A stretch of 64,000 nucleotides of DNA from Porphyrobacter sp. (GTDB lineage Bacteria; Pseudomonadota; Alphaproteobacteria; Sphingomonadales; Sphingomonadaceae). A program made the position numbers and the translations under genes. The stretch is from the NCBI GenBank assembly GCA_016125555.1, contig WGLN01000001.1:328255-392254 (forward strand), written 5' to 3'. A model generated the notes under the pieces. That model was not told where the DNA came from and made no database searches. It worked only from the letters and a program-made list of their open reading frames with translations. Position 1 is the first letter of the stretch, and every line of letters starts with the position of its first letter. This document shows positions 1 to 7,503 of the stretch, piece by piece.

Positions 1-26
1 GCGCGGCACTGCGGACGGCTGCGCCA

Positions 27-779
27 TCAGGCCGACAGGAATCCCGCGATCGCCTCGCCCAGTTCGGGCATGGTGACGCTGCTCATATGGGTGCCGGGAA
101 CGGGAATGTAGCGGGCATCCGGGAGGCGCGCGGCGAGGTCCTCGGCAGAGCCGTTGTCCTGGTCCTCGGTCCCGCAGATGACGGCGGTGGGCATGGTGAT
201 GTTCGCCAGCTGTGCGAGGTCGAAATCGTCCATCGCGTCCAGCAGCAGCCGCGCCGCGACACGGTCCATACCCTGCGATTTGAGGAAGGTGCGCGCGAGA
301 TAGGCCGGATCGCCAGGCCGGATGGTGTCGAACTCGTCGATGACCCGCTTGAAGAAGGCGGCGCGGCGCTGCCACTCGCCGAGGCCCGCAGTGCCCATCC
401 CGCACACCGCGAGCCGCCGGGGGGTCAGCACGGAGTGAGCGACCGCGTGGATCGCGGTGCGCGCGCCCAGAGAAAAGCCGACGAGATCGAAGCCGCCCGG
501 CTTCAGCCCGAGATGCTCGGCCAGCGCGGCGACATCGCGCACCAGCACGCCGACCGGATAGGCCGCCGGATCGTGCGGCGCCGCGCTTTCGCCGTGGACG
601 CGGAAGTCGGGCATGACCGCCCGGAATCCCGCCGCGGCGAGCCTGGAGGCGTGCCCGAACTTGATCCAGTTCATCTGCGCGGAGGAGAACAGGCCGTGCA
701 GCAGCAGCACCGGGCGCCCCTCGCCTGCGCTGTGGATTGCGAGGCGGGTGCCGTCGAAGCTGGCGACATGCTCAACCAC
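27..779 (-). CDS. alpha/beta-fold hydrolase
   Basis: A 250-residue serine hydrolase of the alpha/beta fold, probably cytoplasmic because no signal peptide is visible. The oxyanion region LLLHG lies at residues 25-29. The nucleophile elbow GFSLG puts the catalytic serine at about 103. A GTED motif supplies the acid at about 206, and GTH supplies the histidine at about 231. The substrate cannot be read from sequence. I chose a GTG start because it follows an AGAAGGGG ribosome site and overlaps the end of the upstream isomerase gene by 8 bases, so the two are probably co-transcribed. Reading farther upstream in this frame gives low-complexity Arg/Ser sequence typical of an antisense shadow. Confidence 0.85.
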   Translation of the reverse strand: MVEHVASFDGTRLAIHSAGEGRPVLLLHGLFSSAQMNWIKFGHASRLAAAGFRAVMPDFRVHGESAAPHDPAAYPVGVLVRDVAALAEHLGLKPGGFDLVGFSLGARTAIHAVAHSVLTPRRLAVCGMGTAGLGEWQRRAAFFKRVIDEFDTIRPGDPAYLARTFLKSQGMDRVAARLLLDAMDDFDLAQLANITMPTAVICGTEDQDNGSAEDLAARLPDARYIPVPGTHMSSVTMPELGEAIAGFLSA

Positions 780-1425
780 GCCGCGCCAGCCCCTTCTGCT
801 CCATCCGCCACTGCGCCATCGCGATGCGGTCCTGGCCGAAAAAGGGCTCGCCCTCGAACACGAGGGTCGGCACGCCCCAGTGCCCCGCGGCTTCCAGCGC
901 GGCCTGGTTGGCGGCGATTTCGGCATCGAGCGCCGCGGCATCATCGCGCGCCTCGGCCTCGAGCGCGGCGAAGTCGAGCCCGGCGCGGGCCGTCGCCCCG
1001 GCGAGGTGGTCGCCCTCGTGCCAGTTGTCGACGCTGCCCGACCAGATCACCTTCGAAACCTCGTCGGCAAACGCCAGCCCCTTCCCCGCCCGCTCGGCGG
1101 CCTGCCCCATCCGGCACAGGCGGTGGATGTGCGGCTGCTCGGAGGCAATTTCGCGGGTGGCGAGGTTCTGCACCACCGGATCGGGGCGAGGCCAGCGATA
1201 GGGGATGCCGAGCATCTGCGCCGAACGCGCCGCGTCGATGAAGATGTAGCGCCCGACATTGGGGTTGCCGGTGAACAGGATCGCAGGGTCGCGGATCGCG
1301 ATCGGCAGCACGGTGCGCAGCGCAATCGCGAGGTCATATTCCTCGGTCATGGCGCGGTAACGCCCGACGGCAAGATAGGAATAGGGCGAGCGGAAGCTGA
1401 AGAACAGGTCGGCGTGGAGCGTCAT
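772..1425 (-). CDS. 2-hydroxychromene-2-carboxylate isomerase-like (DsbA-fold) protein
   Basis: A 217-residue protein of the DsbA/HCCA isomerase family. The N-terminal motif F-x-S-P-Y-S-Y-L (about residues 8-18) is the usual signature. The C-terminal W-G-V-P-T-L-V-F-E-G segment carries the conserved cis-proline of the thioredoxin fold. No CxxC redox pair is present, which fits the glutathione-dependent isomerase branch (NahD-like, or kappa-class GST-like) and not a disulfide oxidase. NahD itself acts in naphthalene breakdown, but no such pathway is visible here, so the substrate is unknown. It is the first gene of a two-gene minus-strand unit with the hydrolase and lies divergent to the marR operon. 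Confidence 0.85.
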   Translation of the reverse strand: MTLHADLFFSFRSPYSYLAVGRYRAMTEEYDLAIALRTVLPIAIRDPAILFTGNPNVGRYIFIDAARSAQMLGIPYRWPRPDPVVQNLATREIASEQPHIHRLCRMGQAAERAGKGLAFADEVSKVIWSGSVDNWHEGDHLAGATARAGLDFAALEAEARDDAAALDAEIAANQAALEAAGHWGVPTLVFEGEPFFGQDRIAMAQWRMEQKGLARRG

Positions 1426-1506
1426 GGCAGCCTTGCTAGCGGGCTTCGCCGCAGTGGGCCAGTTTTTCGTCGCAACGGACCCTTGCAGATACTAAGCCCG
1501 CTTATT

Positions 1507-1520
1507 ATGTGCGCGCACAT
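1507..1520. promoter_or_regulatory. Perfect 14-bp palindrome at the marR start; candidate MarR operator
   Basis: ATGTGCGCGCACAT reads the same on both strands and covers both possible start codons of the MarR gene (1507 and 1519). MarR dimers commonly bind such palindromes near their own promoter and repress the linked efflux genes. Occupancy here would block transcription or translation start of the marR-emrA-emrB operon. Binding is inferred, not seen. Confidence 0.5.
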
Positions 1521-1962
1521 GATCACCGACACCGGATATCGACTCGCCGACAACTCGCGCCAGCTGCGCCGCCTGTTCGACGAGCGCGTGCGCAGCCTCG
1601 GCCTGACCGGGCCGCAGGCGCGCCTGCTGCTCTCGCTGGTGCGCAACCCCAACGAGAACCAGGCCTTCTATGCCGAACGGCTCGAGATCGAGCCGATCAC
1701 CCTCACCCGCATCGTCGATCGGCTCGAGGAAGCCGGATGGATCGAGCGGCACAGCGATCCCGCCGACCGCCGCGCGCGCATCCTGCACCTCACCGCCAAA
1801 AGCCGCGGCATCGTCGTGCGTCTGCAGGGGATCGTCGAGGCGCTCTTCGAGGAGATGCTCGATGGCTTCGCCGCGGCGGAACGTGCGCTCTTTGCGCAGT
1901 CGCTCGAACGGATCGCCGCCAATCTTGCCGCTGCCCGGCAGCCGGAGGTGGCCCATGGCTGA
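1507..1962 (+). CDS. MarR-family transcriptional regulator
   Basis: A 151-residue winged-helix regulator. The recognition region (I-E-P-I-T-L-T-R-I-V-D-R-L, about 61-73) and the wing D-P-A-D-R-R (84-89) are the classic MarR signature. Helices at both ends would form the dimer interface. The start is ambiguous: ATG at 1507 or at 1519 gives MCAHM- or MITDT-, and neither has a clear ribosome site, so leaderless initiation is possible. The gene overlaps emrA by 8 bases, so it probably controls its own operon (emrA-emrB) in response to a toxic small molecule. Confidence 0.92.
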   Translation: MCAHMITDTGYRLADNSRQLRRLFDERVRSLGLTGPQARLLLSLVRNPNENQAFYAERLEIEPITLTRIVDRLEEAGWIERHSDPADRRARILHLTAKSRGIVVRLQGIVEALFEEMLDGFAAAERALFAQSLERIAANLAAARQPEVAHG

Positions 1963-3046
1963 AGCCGATCCCGTGCGCACCCCCGTCCCCGCCTCCGCGG
2001 CGGAACCGCCGGCGCCTGCCGAAGCGCCCGAGAAGAAGCCCCGCTCTTGGCGGCGCTGGGCACTGATGCTGATCGTGCCGCTGGTGCTGCTCGCGGGCGT
2101 CTTTGTCTACTGGCAGAGCCTCCAGGGCAAGGTCTCCACCGACAATGCCTATCTCAAGCAGGACATGGTCGCGGTCAGCGCCGAAGTCGGCGGGCCGATC
2201 GTCGAGGTGATGGTCGCCGATGGTGACGAGGTCGCCGCGGGCCAGCTGCTGTTCCGCATCGATCCCGAGCCCTATCGCCTGCAGCTGGCCGAGGCCAATG
2301 CCGCCATCGCGCGGGCCCAGGCCAACGTCACCGCCCTGCAGAACGCCCCCGAGCTGACGGGCACCGATATCGAGGCCGCGCGCAGCGACGTGAAGTTCGC
2401 GCAGGCACGCTTCGAACGCGTCAAGGCGCTGCGCGAAAAGGGCTTTTCGACCAAGGCCGATTACGAGGCCGCCGAGCAGGCGGTGGTGCAGGCGCGCGAG
2501 GCCGTGCGCCAGGCCGAGAACCGCCAGCGCGAGGCGCGCGCGCGGCTCGCCACGGGTGCTGCGGTGCCCGGCAAGAACCCGCAGGTCGCGGCGGCCGAAG
2601 CGCAGCGCGCCAATGCCGAGCTGGCCCTGCGCCGCACCGAGGTCCACGCCCCGGCCGCCGGGACCATCGCGCAGGCGGACCGCCTCCAGGTCGGCCAGCA
2701 GGTCGTCCCCAACCTGCCGGTGCTGACGCTGGTGCGCGACGGTTCGACCTATGTCGAGGCCAACTTCAAGGAGACCGATCTGGCCGACATGGCCGTGGGC
2801 CAGCGCGCCGAGGTGCGCTTCGATGCCTATCCCGATGTCGTCCTGAAGGGCCGCGTCGCCTCGATCGGCGCGGGCACGGGCTCGGAATTCTCGGTCATCC
2901 CGGCGCAGAACGCGACCGGCAACTGGGTGAAGGTCACCCAGCGCGTGCCGGTGCGCATCGCGCTCGAGGACAAGAGCCCGCGCCGCCTGATCGCCGGCCT
3001 TTCGAGCGAGGTGACGGTCTTCACCGACGATAACGGCGCGCGCTGA
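1955..3046 (+). CDS. emrA: EmrA/HlyD-family efflux membrane-fusion protein
   Basis: A 363-residue periplasmic adaptor. After a Pro/Ala-rich cytoplasmic tail there is one membrane anchor (about residues 35-53). A barrel-sandwich/lipoyl half follows (G-G-P-I-V-E-V-M-V-A-D-G-D-E-V), then a long alpha-hairpin rich in Ala/Gln/Arg, and a beta-barrel with the family motif E-A-N-F-K-E-T-D. It would link the inner-membrane pump EmrB to an outer-membrane TolC channel; no TolC gene lies nearby. It overlaps marR by 8 bases upstream and emrB by one base (TGATG) downstream, so translation is coupled through the operon. Confidence 0.93.
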   Translation: MAEADPVRTPVPASAAEPPAPAEAPEKKPRSWRRWALMLIVPLVLLAGVFVYWQSLQGKVSTDNAYLKQDMVAVSAEVGGPIVEVMVADGDEVAAGQLLFRIDPEPYRLQLAEANAAIARAQANVTALQNAPELTGTDIEAARSDVKFAQARFERVKALREKGFSTKADYEAAEQAVVQAREAVRQAENRQREARARLATGAAVPGKNPQVAAAEAQRANAELALRRTEVHAPAAGTIAQADRLQVGQQVVPNLPVLTLVRDGSTYVEANFKETDLADMAVGQRAEVRFDAYPDVVLKGRVASIGAGTGSEFSVIPAQNATGNWVKVTQRVPVRIALEDKSPRRLIAGLSSEVTVFTDDNGAR

Positions 3047-4632
3047 TGGCGACCCGCGCCGCGCCTGCCGCCGCCGCGCCCCGCCCGGCGCCGGCGCCTC
3101 CGCACGGAGACGTCGCCGAGCTGGAGAGCAGCAACTACCCGCTGATGCTGGTCGGGGTGATGGCCGCCTCGCTGCTGCAGATTCTCGACACCACCATCGC
3201 GAACGTCGCGCTGCCGCACATGCAGAGCTCGCTCGGCGCGACGGTCGACACCATCACTTGGGTGCTGACCAGCTACATCATCGCCTCGGCAGTGGCGCTG
3301 CCGATCACCGGCTGGCTTTCCGACCGGATCGGCGCGCGGCGGCTGTTCATCATGTCGGTCGCGGGGTTCATTTCCGCCTCGATGCTGTGCGGGATCGCGC
3401 AGAATCTCGAGGAGATGGTGATCTTCCGCGCGCTGCAGGGCGTGGCCGGGGCCTTCATCGCGCCCTTGAGCCAGTCCTTCATGCTCGACACGACCCGTCC
3501 GAGCCGCCACCCGCAGGTGATGGCGATCTGGGGCATGGGGATCATGATCGGCCCGATCCTCGGCCCCATCCTCGGCGGCTGGCTGACCGAAACCGCCAAC
3601 TGGCGCTGGGTGTTCTACGTCAACCTGCCGGTCGGCATCCTCTCGCTCGCGATCCTCATCGCCTGCCTGCCGCACCGCCCGCAGCGCACCCGCCGCTTCG
3701 ACATCACCGGTTTCGCGCTCATGGCGGTGGCGCTCGCGTCCTTCCAGCTGCTGCTCGATCGCGGTGCGCAGGAGGACTGGTTCGCCTCGACTGAGATCTG
3801 GACCTATGCCCTGCTGATGCTCTCGGCGACGTGGATGGCGGTCGTGCACTTCGCCACCGCGCGCGCGCCGATGTTCGAGCGCGCGCTGTTCGCCGACCGC
3901 AACTTCGCGATCGCACTGTCCTTTATGGTGGTGATCGGCATCGTGATGTTCGCGGTGATGGCGCTGCTGCCGCCGATGCTGCAGAACCTGTTCAATTACG
4001 GGGTGATCGACACCGGCATCGTGCTGATGCCGCGCGGGGTGGGCATTCTCGCCTCGATGCAGCTTTCCGGCCTGCTGATGCGCCGCGGGGTCGATGCGCG
4101 GCCGGTGGTGGCGAGCGGGTTCCTGATCTGCGCGGTCTCGCTGTGGCAGATGGCGCACTGGTCGCTCGACGTCGATCAGACCCATGTCGTCATCAGCGGG
4201 CTGCTGCAGGGTCTCGGCATGGGGCTGGTGTTCATCCCGCTGCAGGTCAGCGCCTTCGCGACGCTCAGTCCCACCCTTCGCACCGACGGGTCGAGCCTGC
4301 TCAACCTGTTCCGCTCGCTGGGCGCTTCGGCCGGGATTTCGTGGATGACCGTGCTGCTTGCGCGCAACATCCAGACCGCGCACGCCGATCTCGGCAGCCA
4401 CGTGACCGCGGCGACCGGCAACATCGTCGATTTCTCGACCACCGACCGCTTCCAGGCACTGGGCGACACGGCAATGACCCTCGTCAACGCCGAGATCACC
4501 CGGCAGGCGGCAATGATCGCCTATATCGACGATTTCTGGCTGATGATGTGGATCACGCTGGCAGCGGCGCCGCTCGCCTTCCTGATGCGCAAGAACCGGA
4601 GACCGGCGGGCCCGGTGACGCTGTCCGAGTGA
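3046..4632 (+). CDS. emrB: DHA2-family MFS multidrug transporter, EmrB type
   Basis: A 528-residue inner-membrane transporter with about 14 hydrophobic segments, the count expected for the DHA2 (14-TMS) drug:proton antiporters. The first helix carries L-D-T-T-I-A-N-V-A-L-P, the family signature with a membrane aspartate. The loop 2-3 motif G-W-L-S-D-R-I-G-A-R-R is the general MFS motif A. The N-terminal 25 residues are Ala/Pro-rich. The ATG shares a base with the emrA stop. Together with EmrA it would expel hydrophobic toxicants; the actual substrate is unknown. Confidence 0.93.
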   Translation: MATRAAPAAAAPRPAPAPPHGDVAELESSNYPLMLVGVMAASLLQILDTTIANVALPHMQSSLGATVDTITWVLTSYIIASAVALPITGWLSDRIGARRLFIMSVAGFISASMLCGIAQNLEEMVIFRALQGVAGAFIAPLSQSFMLDTTRPSRHPQVMAIWGMGIMIGPILGPILGGWLTETANWRWVFYVNLPVGILSLAILIACLPHRPQRTRRFDITGFALMAVALASFQLLLDRGAQEDWFASTEIWTYALLMLSATWMAVVHFATARAPMFERALFADRNFAIALSFMVVIGIVMFAVMALLPPMLQNLFNYGVIDTGIVLMPRGVGILASMQLSGLLMRRGVDARPVVASGFLICAVSLWQMAHWSLDVDQTHVVISGLLQGLGMGLVFIPLQVSAFATLSPTLRTDGSSLLNLFRSLGASAGISWMTVLLARNIQTAHADLGSHVTAATGNIVDFSTTDRFQALGDTAMTLVNAEITRQAAMIAYIDDFWLMMWITLAAAPLAFLMRKNRRPAGPVTLSE

Positions 4633-4638
4633 CGCGGC

Positions 4639-5190
4639 TTACCTGAAGAAGCACTGCGTTCCGGCGTAGAGCATCTCGACCCTGTCGTCCGCGATGAAGC
4701 CGCCGATGCGATCGCCCAGCGCGAACTCCTCGCCGAGCGTGCTGTCTGCCACCGGGGCGTAGCCCGGCGCGGCTTCGGCGACCGCGCGCGCGCTGCCGAC
4801 CTGCACCGCGCCCGGCATCCGCACAACGCCGGTCGCGGGACGATCGCCGTCCTGCGCGAGGTGCCAGCTCCAGCCGACGAGGTGCCGGTCCTGGAAATGC
4901 GCGGTCAGCCCGCCTGCGAAATCGGTGAAGGTGATCGGCCCCGCGCCGCATTCGGGGTTCGATCCGGAACGCAGCGGGACGCCCAGCGCCTTGGCGAGCG
5001 CGGTCTCGACCTCCTTCTGCCCGGCTGCGAAGTAAAACGCCTCCGGCCCCGCCGCGAGCCCCTCCCCGCGCAGCTCGACGACGTTCGCGGCGACCTCGCC
5101 GCTTGCATCCTTGGCAGCGGGATCCGAAGCGCCGCTGTCGCAGCCTGCGAGAGCCAGCGCAGCTGCCAAGCCGATCAGGGCCCGCCGCAC
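4639..5190 (-). CDS. Putative lipoprotein, unknown function
   Basis: I do not recognise the family. It is a 183-residue exported protein with a short basic N-terminus, a hydrophobic stretch and a lipobox ending L-A-L-A-G-C, so it should be cleaved and lipidated at that Cys. Two further cysteines (E-C-G-A-G and the T-Q-C near the C-terminus) could form a disulfide. The GTG start at 5190 lies 9 bases after AAGAAGGG. A TTG at 5199 that overlaps the asd stop is an alternative but sits on top of that ribosome site. It directly follows asd and may be co-transcribed with it, but the context gives no functional clue. Confidence 0.72.
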   Translation of the reverse strand: MRRALIGLAAALALAGCDSGASDPAAKDASGEVAANVVELRGEGLAAGPEAFYFAAGQKEVETALAKALGVPLRSGSNPECGAGPITFTDFAGGLTAHFQDRHLVGWSWHLAQDGDRPATGVVRMPGAVQVGSARAVAEAAPGYAPVADSTLGEEFALGDRIGGFIADDRVEMLYAGTQCFFR

Positions 5191-5195
5191 CGCGC

Positions 5196-6221
5196 TCAAC
5201 CCTTCTTGAGGTGACGGCGGCCGAGCAGCTCGGCGATCTGCACCGCGTTCAATGCGGCGCCCTTGCGCAGGTTATCGGAGACGCACCACAGGGTGAGGCC
5301 GTTCTCGACCGTCGGGTCCTCGCGCACGCGGCTGACGAAGGTCGCGGCATCGCCGACGCATTCGATGGGCGTGATGTATCCGCCGTCCTCGCGCTTGTCG
5401 ACGAGCATCACGCCGGGCGCCTCGCGCAGGATGTCCTGCGCCTGTTCGGCGGAAATCTCGTTTGCGAACTCGATATTGACCGCCTCGGAGTGCCCGACGA
5501 ACACCGGCACGCGCACGCAGGTCGCGGTCAGCTTGATCTTGGGATCGAGGATCTTCTTGGTCTCGACCACCATCTTCCATTCTTCCTTGGTCGAGCCGTC
5601 GTCGAGGAAGGTGTCGATATGCGGGATGACGTTGAAGGCGATCTGCTTGGTGAACTTGGCCGGTTCGACCGGATCACCGACGAAGATCGCGCGGCTCTGC
5701 GAGAACAGCTCGTCCATCCCCGCCTTCCCCGCGCCAGAGGTCGACTGGTAGGTGCTCACCACCACCCGCTTGATCTTTGCGGCATCGTGCAGCGGCTTCA
5801 GCGCCACCACCAGCTGCGCGGTCGAGCAGTTGGGATTGGCGATGATGTTGCGCGCGGTGTAGCCGTCGATCGCGTCGGGGTTCACCTCGGGCACGATCAG
5901 CGGCACGTCGGGGTCCATGCGGTAGAGCGAGGAATTGTCGATCACGACGCAGCCGGCGGCCGCCGCCTTGGGTGCATATTCCTTGGCCGGGCCGGAGCCT
6001 GCCGCGAACAGCGCGATGTCCCAGCCCGCGAAGTCGAAATGCTCGATGTTCTTGCACTTGAGCATCCGCCCGGTGTCGCCGAACTCGACCTCGCTCCCGA
6101 CCGAGCGCGAGGAGGCGACCGCCGCGACCTCGTCGCAGGGGAAATTGCGCTCGGCGAGCACCTGCATCATCTCGCGCCCGACATTGCCGGTCGCGCCGAC
6201 CACTGCCACCCGGTAACCCAC
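5196..6221 (-). CDS. asd: Aspartate-semialdehyde dehydrogenase
   Basis: 341 residues. It reduces 4-phospho-L-aspartate to aspartate semialdehyde with NADPH, the branch point to lysine/diaminopimelate, threonine and methionine. The NADP fold is at the N-terminus (V-V-G-A-T-G-N-V-G-R-E-M), and the catalytic cysteine is in I-I-A-N-P-N-C-S-T. The substrate-binding segment S-T-Y-Q-S-T-S-G-A-G lies downstream. The GTG start follows TCAGGAGAA; extension upstream gives no sensible protein. The length matches the family. Confidence 0.96.
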   Translation of the reverse strand: MGYRVAVVGATGNVGREMMQVLAERNFPCDEVAAVASSRSVGSEVEFGDTGRMLKCKNIEHFDFAGWDIALFAAGSGPAKEYAPKAAAAGCVVIDNSSLYRMDPDVPLIVPEVNPDAIDGYTARNIIANPNCSTAQLVVALKPLHDAAKIKRVVVSTYQSTSGAGKAGMDELFSQSRAIFVGDPVEPAKFTKQIAFNVIPHIDTFLDDGSTKEEWKMVVETKKILDPKIKLTATCVRVPVFVGHSEAVNIEFANEISAEQAQDILREAPGVMLVDKREDGGYITPIECVGDAATFVSRVREDPTVENGLTLWCVSDNLRKGAALNAVQIAELLGRRHLKKG

Positions 6222-6297
6222 TTCGCGTTCTCCTGATATTTCGCAGCCGCGAGATAGCGACTGCAGCGCCGGGGGCAAGGGCCGATCGCCCGACCGG

Positions 6298-7503
6298 TCA
6301 GGCCACACCCGCCAGATGCAGCACCAGCATCGCCGCCCCGCCGAGCGATCCGGCGAGGCCCAGCGCCGAAATCCAGCGATGCGCGATGCGCGCCTGCCAC
6401 GCCAGCGCATTGACCAGCGCGAAGACCGCGAGGAAGATCAGGCTCGCCCCCTCGACCAGCTGCGCCAGCCCGCCGAGCGCCACCAGCGCGATCGCGCTAC
6501 CCGCGAGCAGCAGCGTTCCCGCCCAAGGCACCCCGCTCGCGTCCTCTCGTGCGAACAGGCCCGGCATCGCCCCGTCCCCGGCGGCGCGCTTGGCGAGCCG
6601 GGCGGTGGCGAAGATCGTCGCGTTGATCGCCGATCCGGCGGAAAAGGCGGCCGCGAGCGACACCGCCCAGAAGCCCGGCCCGCCCAGCGCATCGCGCCCG
6701 GCGATGGCCAGCGCCACTTCCTCGCGCGCGACAATCTCGGGGGCCCCCGCCAGCATCGCCGCGCCCAGCGCCACCACGATATAGGTCGCGGTGGTGACGA
6801 GGATCGCGAGCGGCATGGCCCGCGCGATGGTGCGCGGCGGATCGCGCATCTCGTCGTAATCATAGCTCAGGAGCTGGAAGCCCTCGTAGGCCATGAACAC
6901 GACCCCCATGCCGATCACCGCGCCCGTGATGCCGACCGGCTGGCCGGGGTCGGCGACCAGCTTGCCGGGCGCCCAGCGCGCGAGGCCCAGTCCGGCAAGG
7001 GTGAGCAGGATCGCGAGCTTGCCCCACACCGCGACCTTTTCGAGCAGGGTCGCCTCGGCCGCACCCATGAGGTTCACCCCGGCCAGCACCGCGATCGCCG
7101 CCACCGCTGCCGCGATCGCCCCCCAATGCGGCGCGCCCAGCGCGAAGGCGGCGTAGGAGCCGAAGGTCACCGCGTAGACCGACAGGGTGAAGACATAGCC
7201 CGTCACCAGCACCCACACTGCCACCTGCGCTGTGCGGTTCCAGCCGAGCGCGCGCAGATAGGCATAGGACCCGCCCGGCTCGCCGATCCGGCGGGTCATC
7301 GCCGAGTAGGAATGGCCCGAGGCGAGCGCCACCAGCCCGCCGCCGAGGAAGCTCAGCCAGGCCCATTGCCCGGCGACCGCAATGACGATGCCGAGCGTCG
7401 AGAAGATCCCTCCGCCGATCATCCCGCCCACCGCCATTGCCCAGGCCCCGCCGGGCCCGAGCGCGTGCGGTGATTCCTCGGCGGTTGCGGCGCCCCCGCT
7501 CAT
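6298..7503 (-). CDS. APC-superfamily amino-acid permease
   Basis: A 401-residue inner-membrane transporter with about 11-12 hydrophobic helices. The first helix contains G-G-M-I-G-G-G-I-F-S-T-L-G, the unwound GxG(I/V)F substrate-binding motif of the amino acid-polyamine-organocation superfamily. An E-P-G-G-S-Y-A-Y-L motif between helices 2 and 3 also fits. The substrate is not identifiable. The ATG overlaps the stop of the upstream peptidase gene (ATGA), so the pair peptidase plus permease is translationally coupled. A role in taking up amino acids released from peptides is plausible but inferred. Confidence 0.88.
   Translation of the reverse strand: MSGGAATAEESPHALGPGGAWAMAVGGMIGGGIFSTLGIVIAVAGQWAWLSFLGGGLVALASGHSYSAMTRRIGEPGGSYAYLRALGWNRTAQVAVWVLVTGYVFTLSVYAVTFGSYAAFALGAPHWGAIAAAVAAIAVLAGVNLMGAAEATLLEKVAVWGKLAILLTLAGLGLARWAPGKLVADPGQPVGITGAVIGMGVVFMAYEGFQLLSYDYDEMRDPPRTIARAMPLAILVTTATYIVVALGAAMLAGAPEIVAREEVALAIAGRDALGGPGFWAVSLAAAFSAGSAINATIFATARLAKRAAGDGAMPGLFAREDASGVPWAGTLLLAGSAIALVALGGLAQLVEGASLIFLAVFALVNALAWQARIAHRWISALGLAGSLGGAAMLVLHLAGVA

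Noticed and set aside
2827..4401. Long open frame antisense to emrA/emrB
   Set aside because: Composition is His/Arg/Asp-rich with no motif; the sense strand encodes obvious transporter domains.
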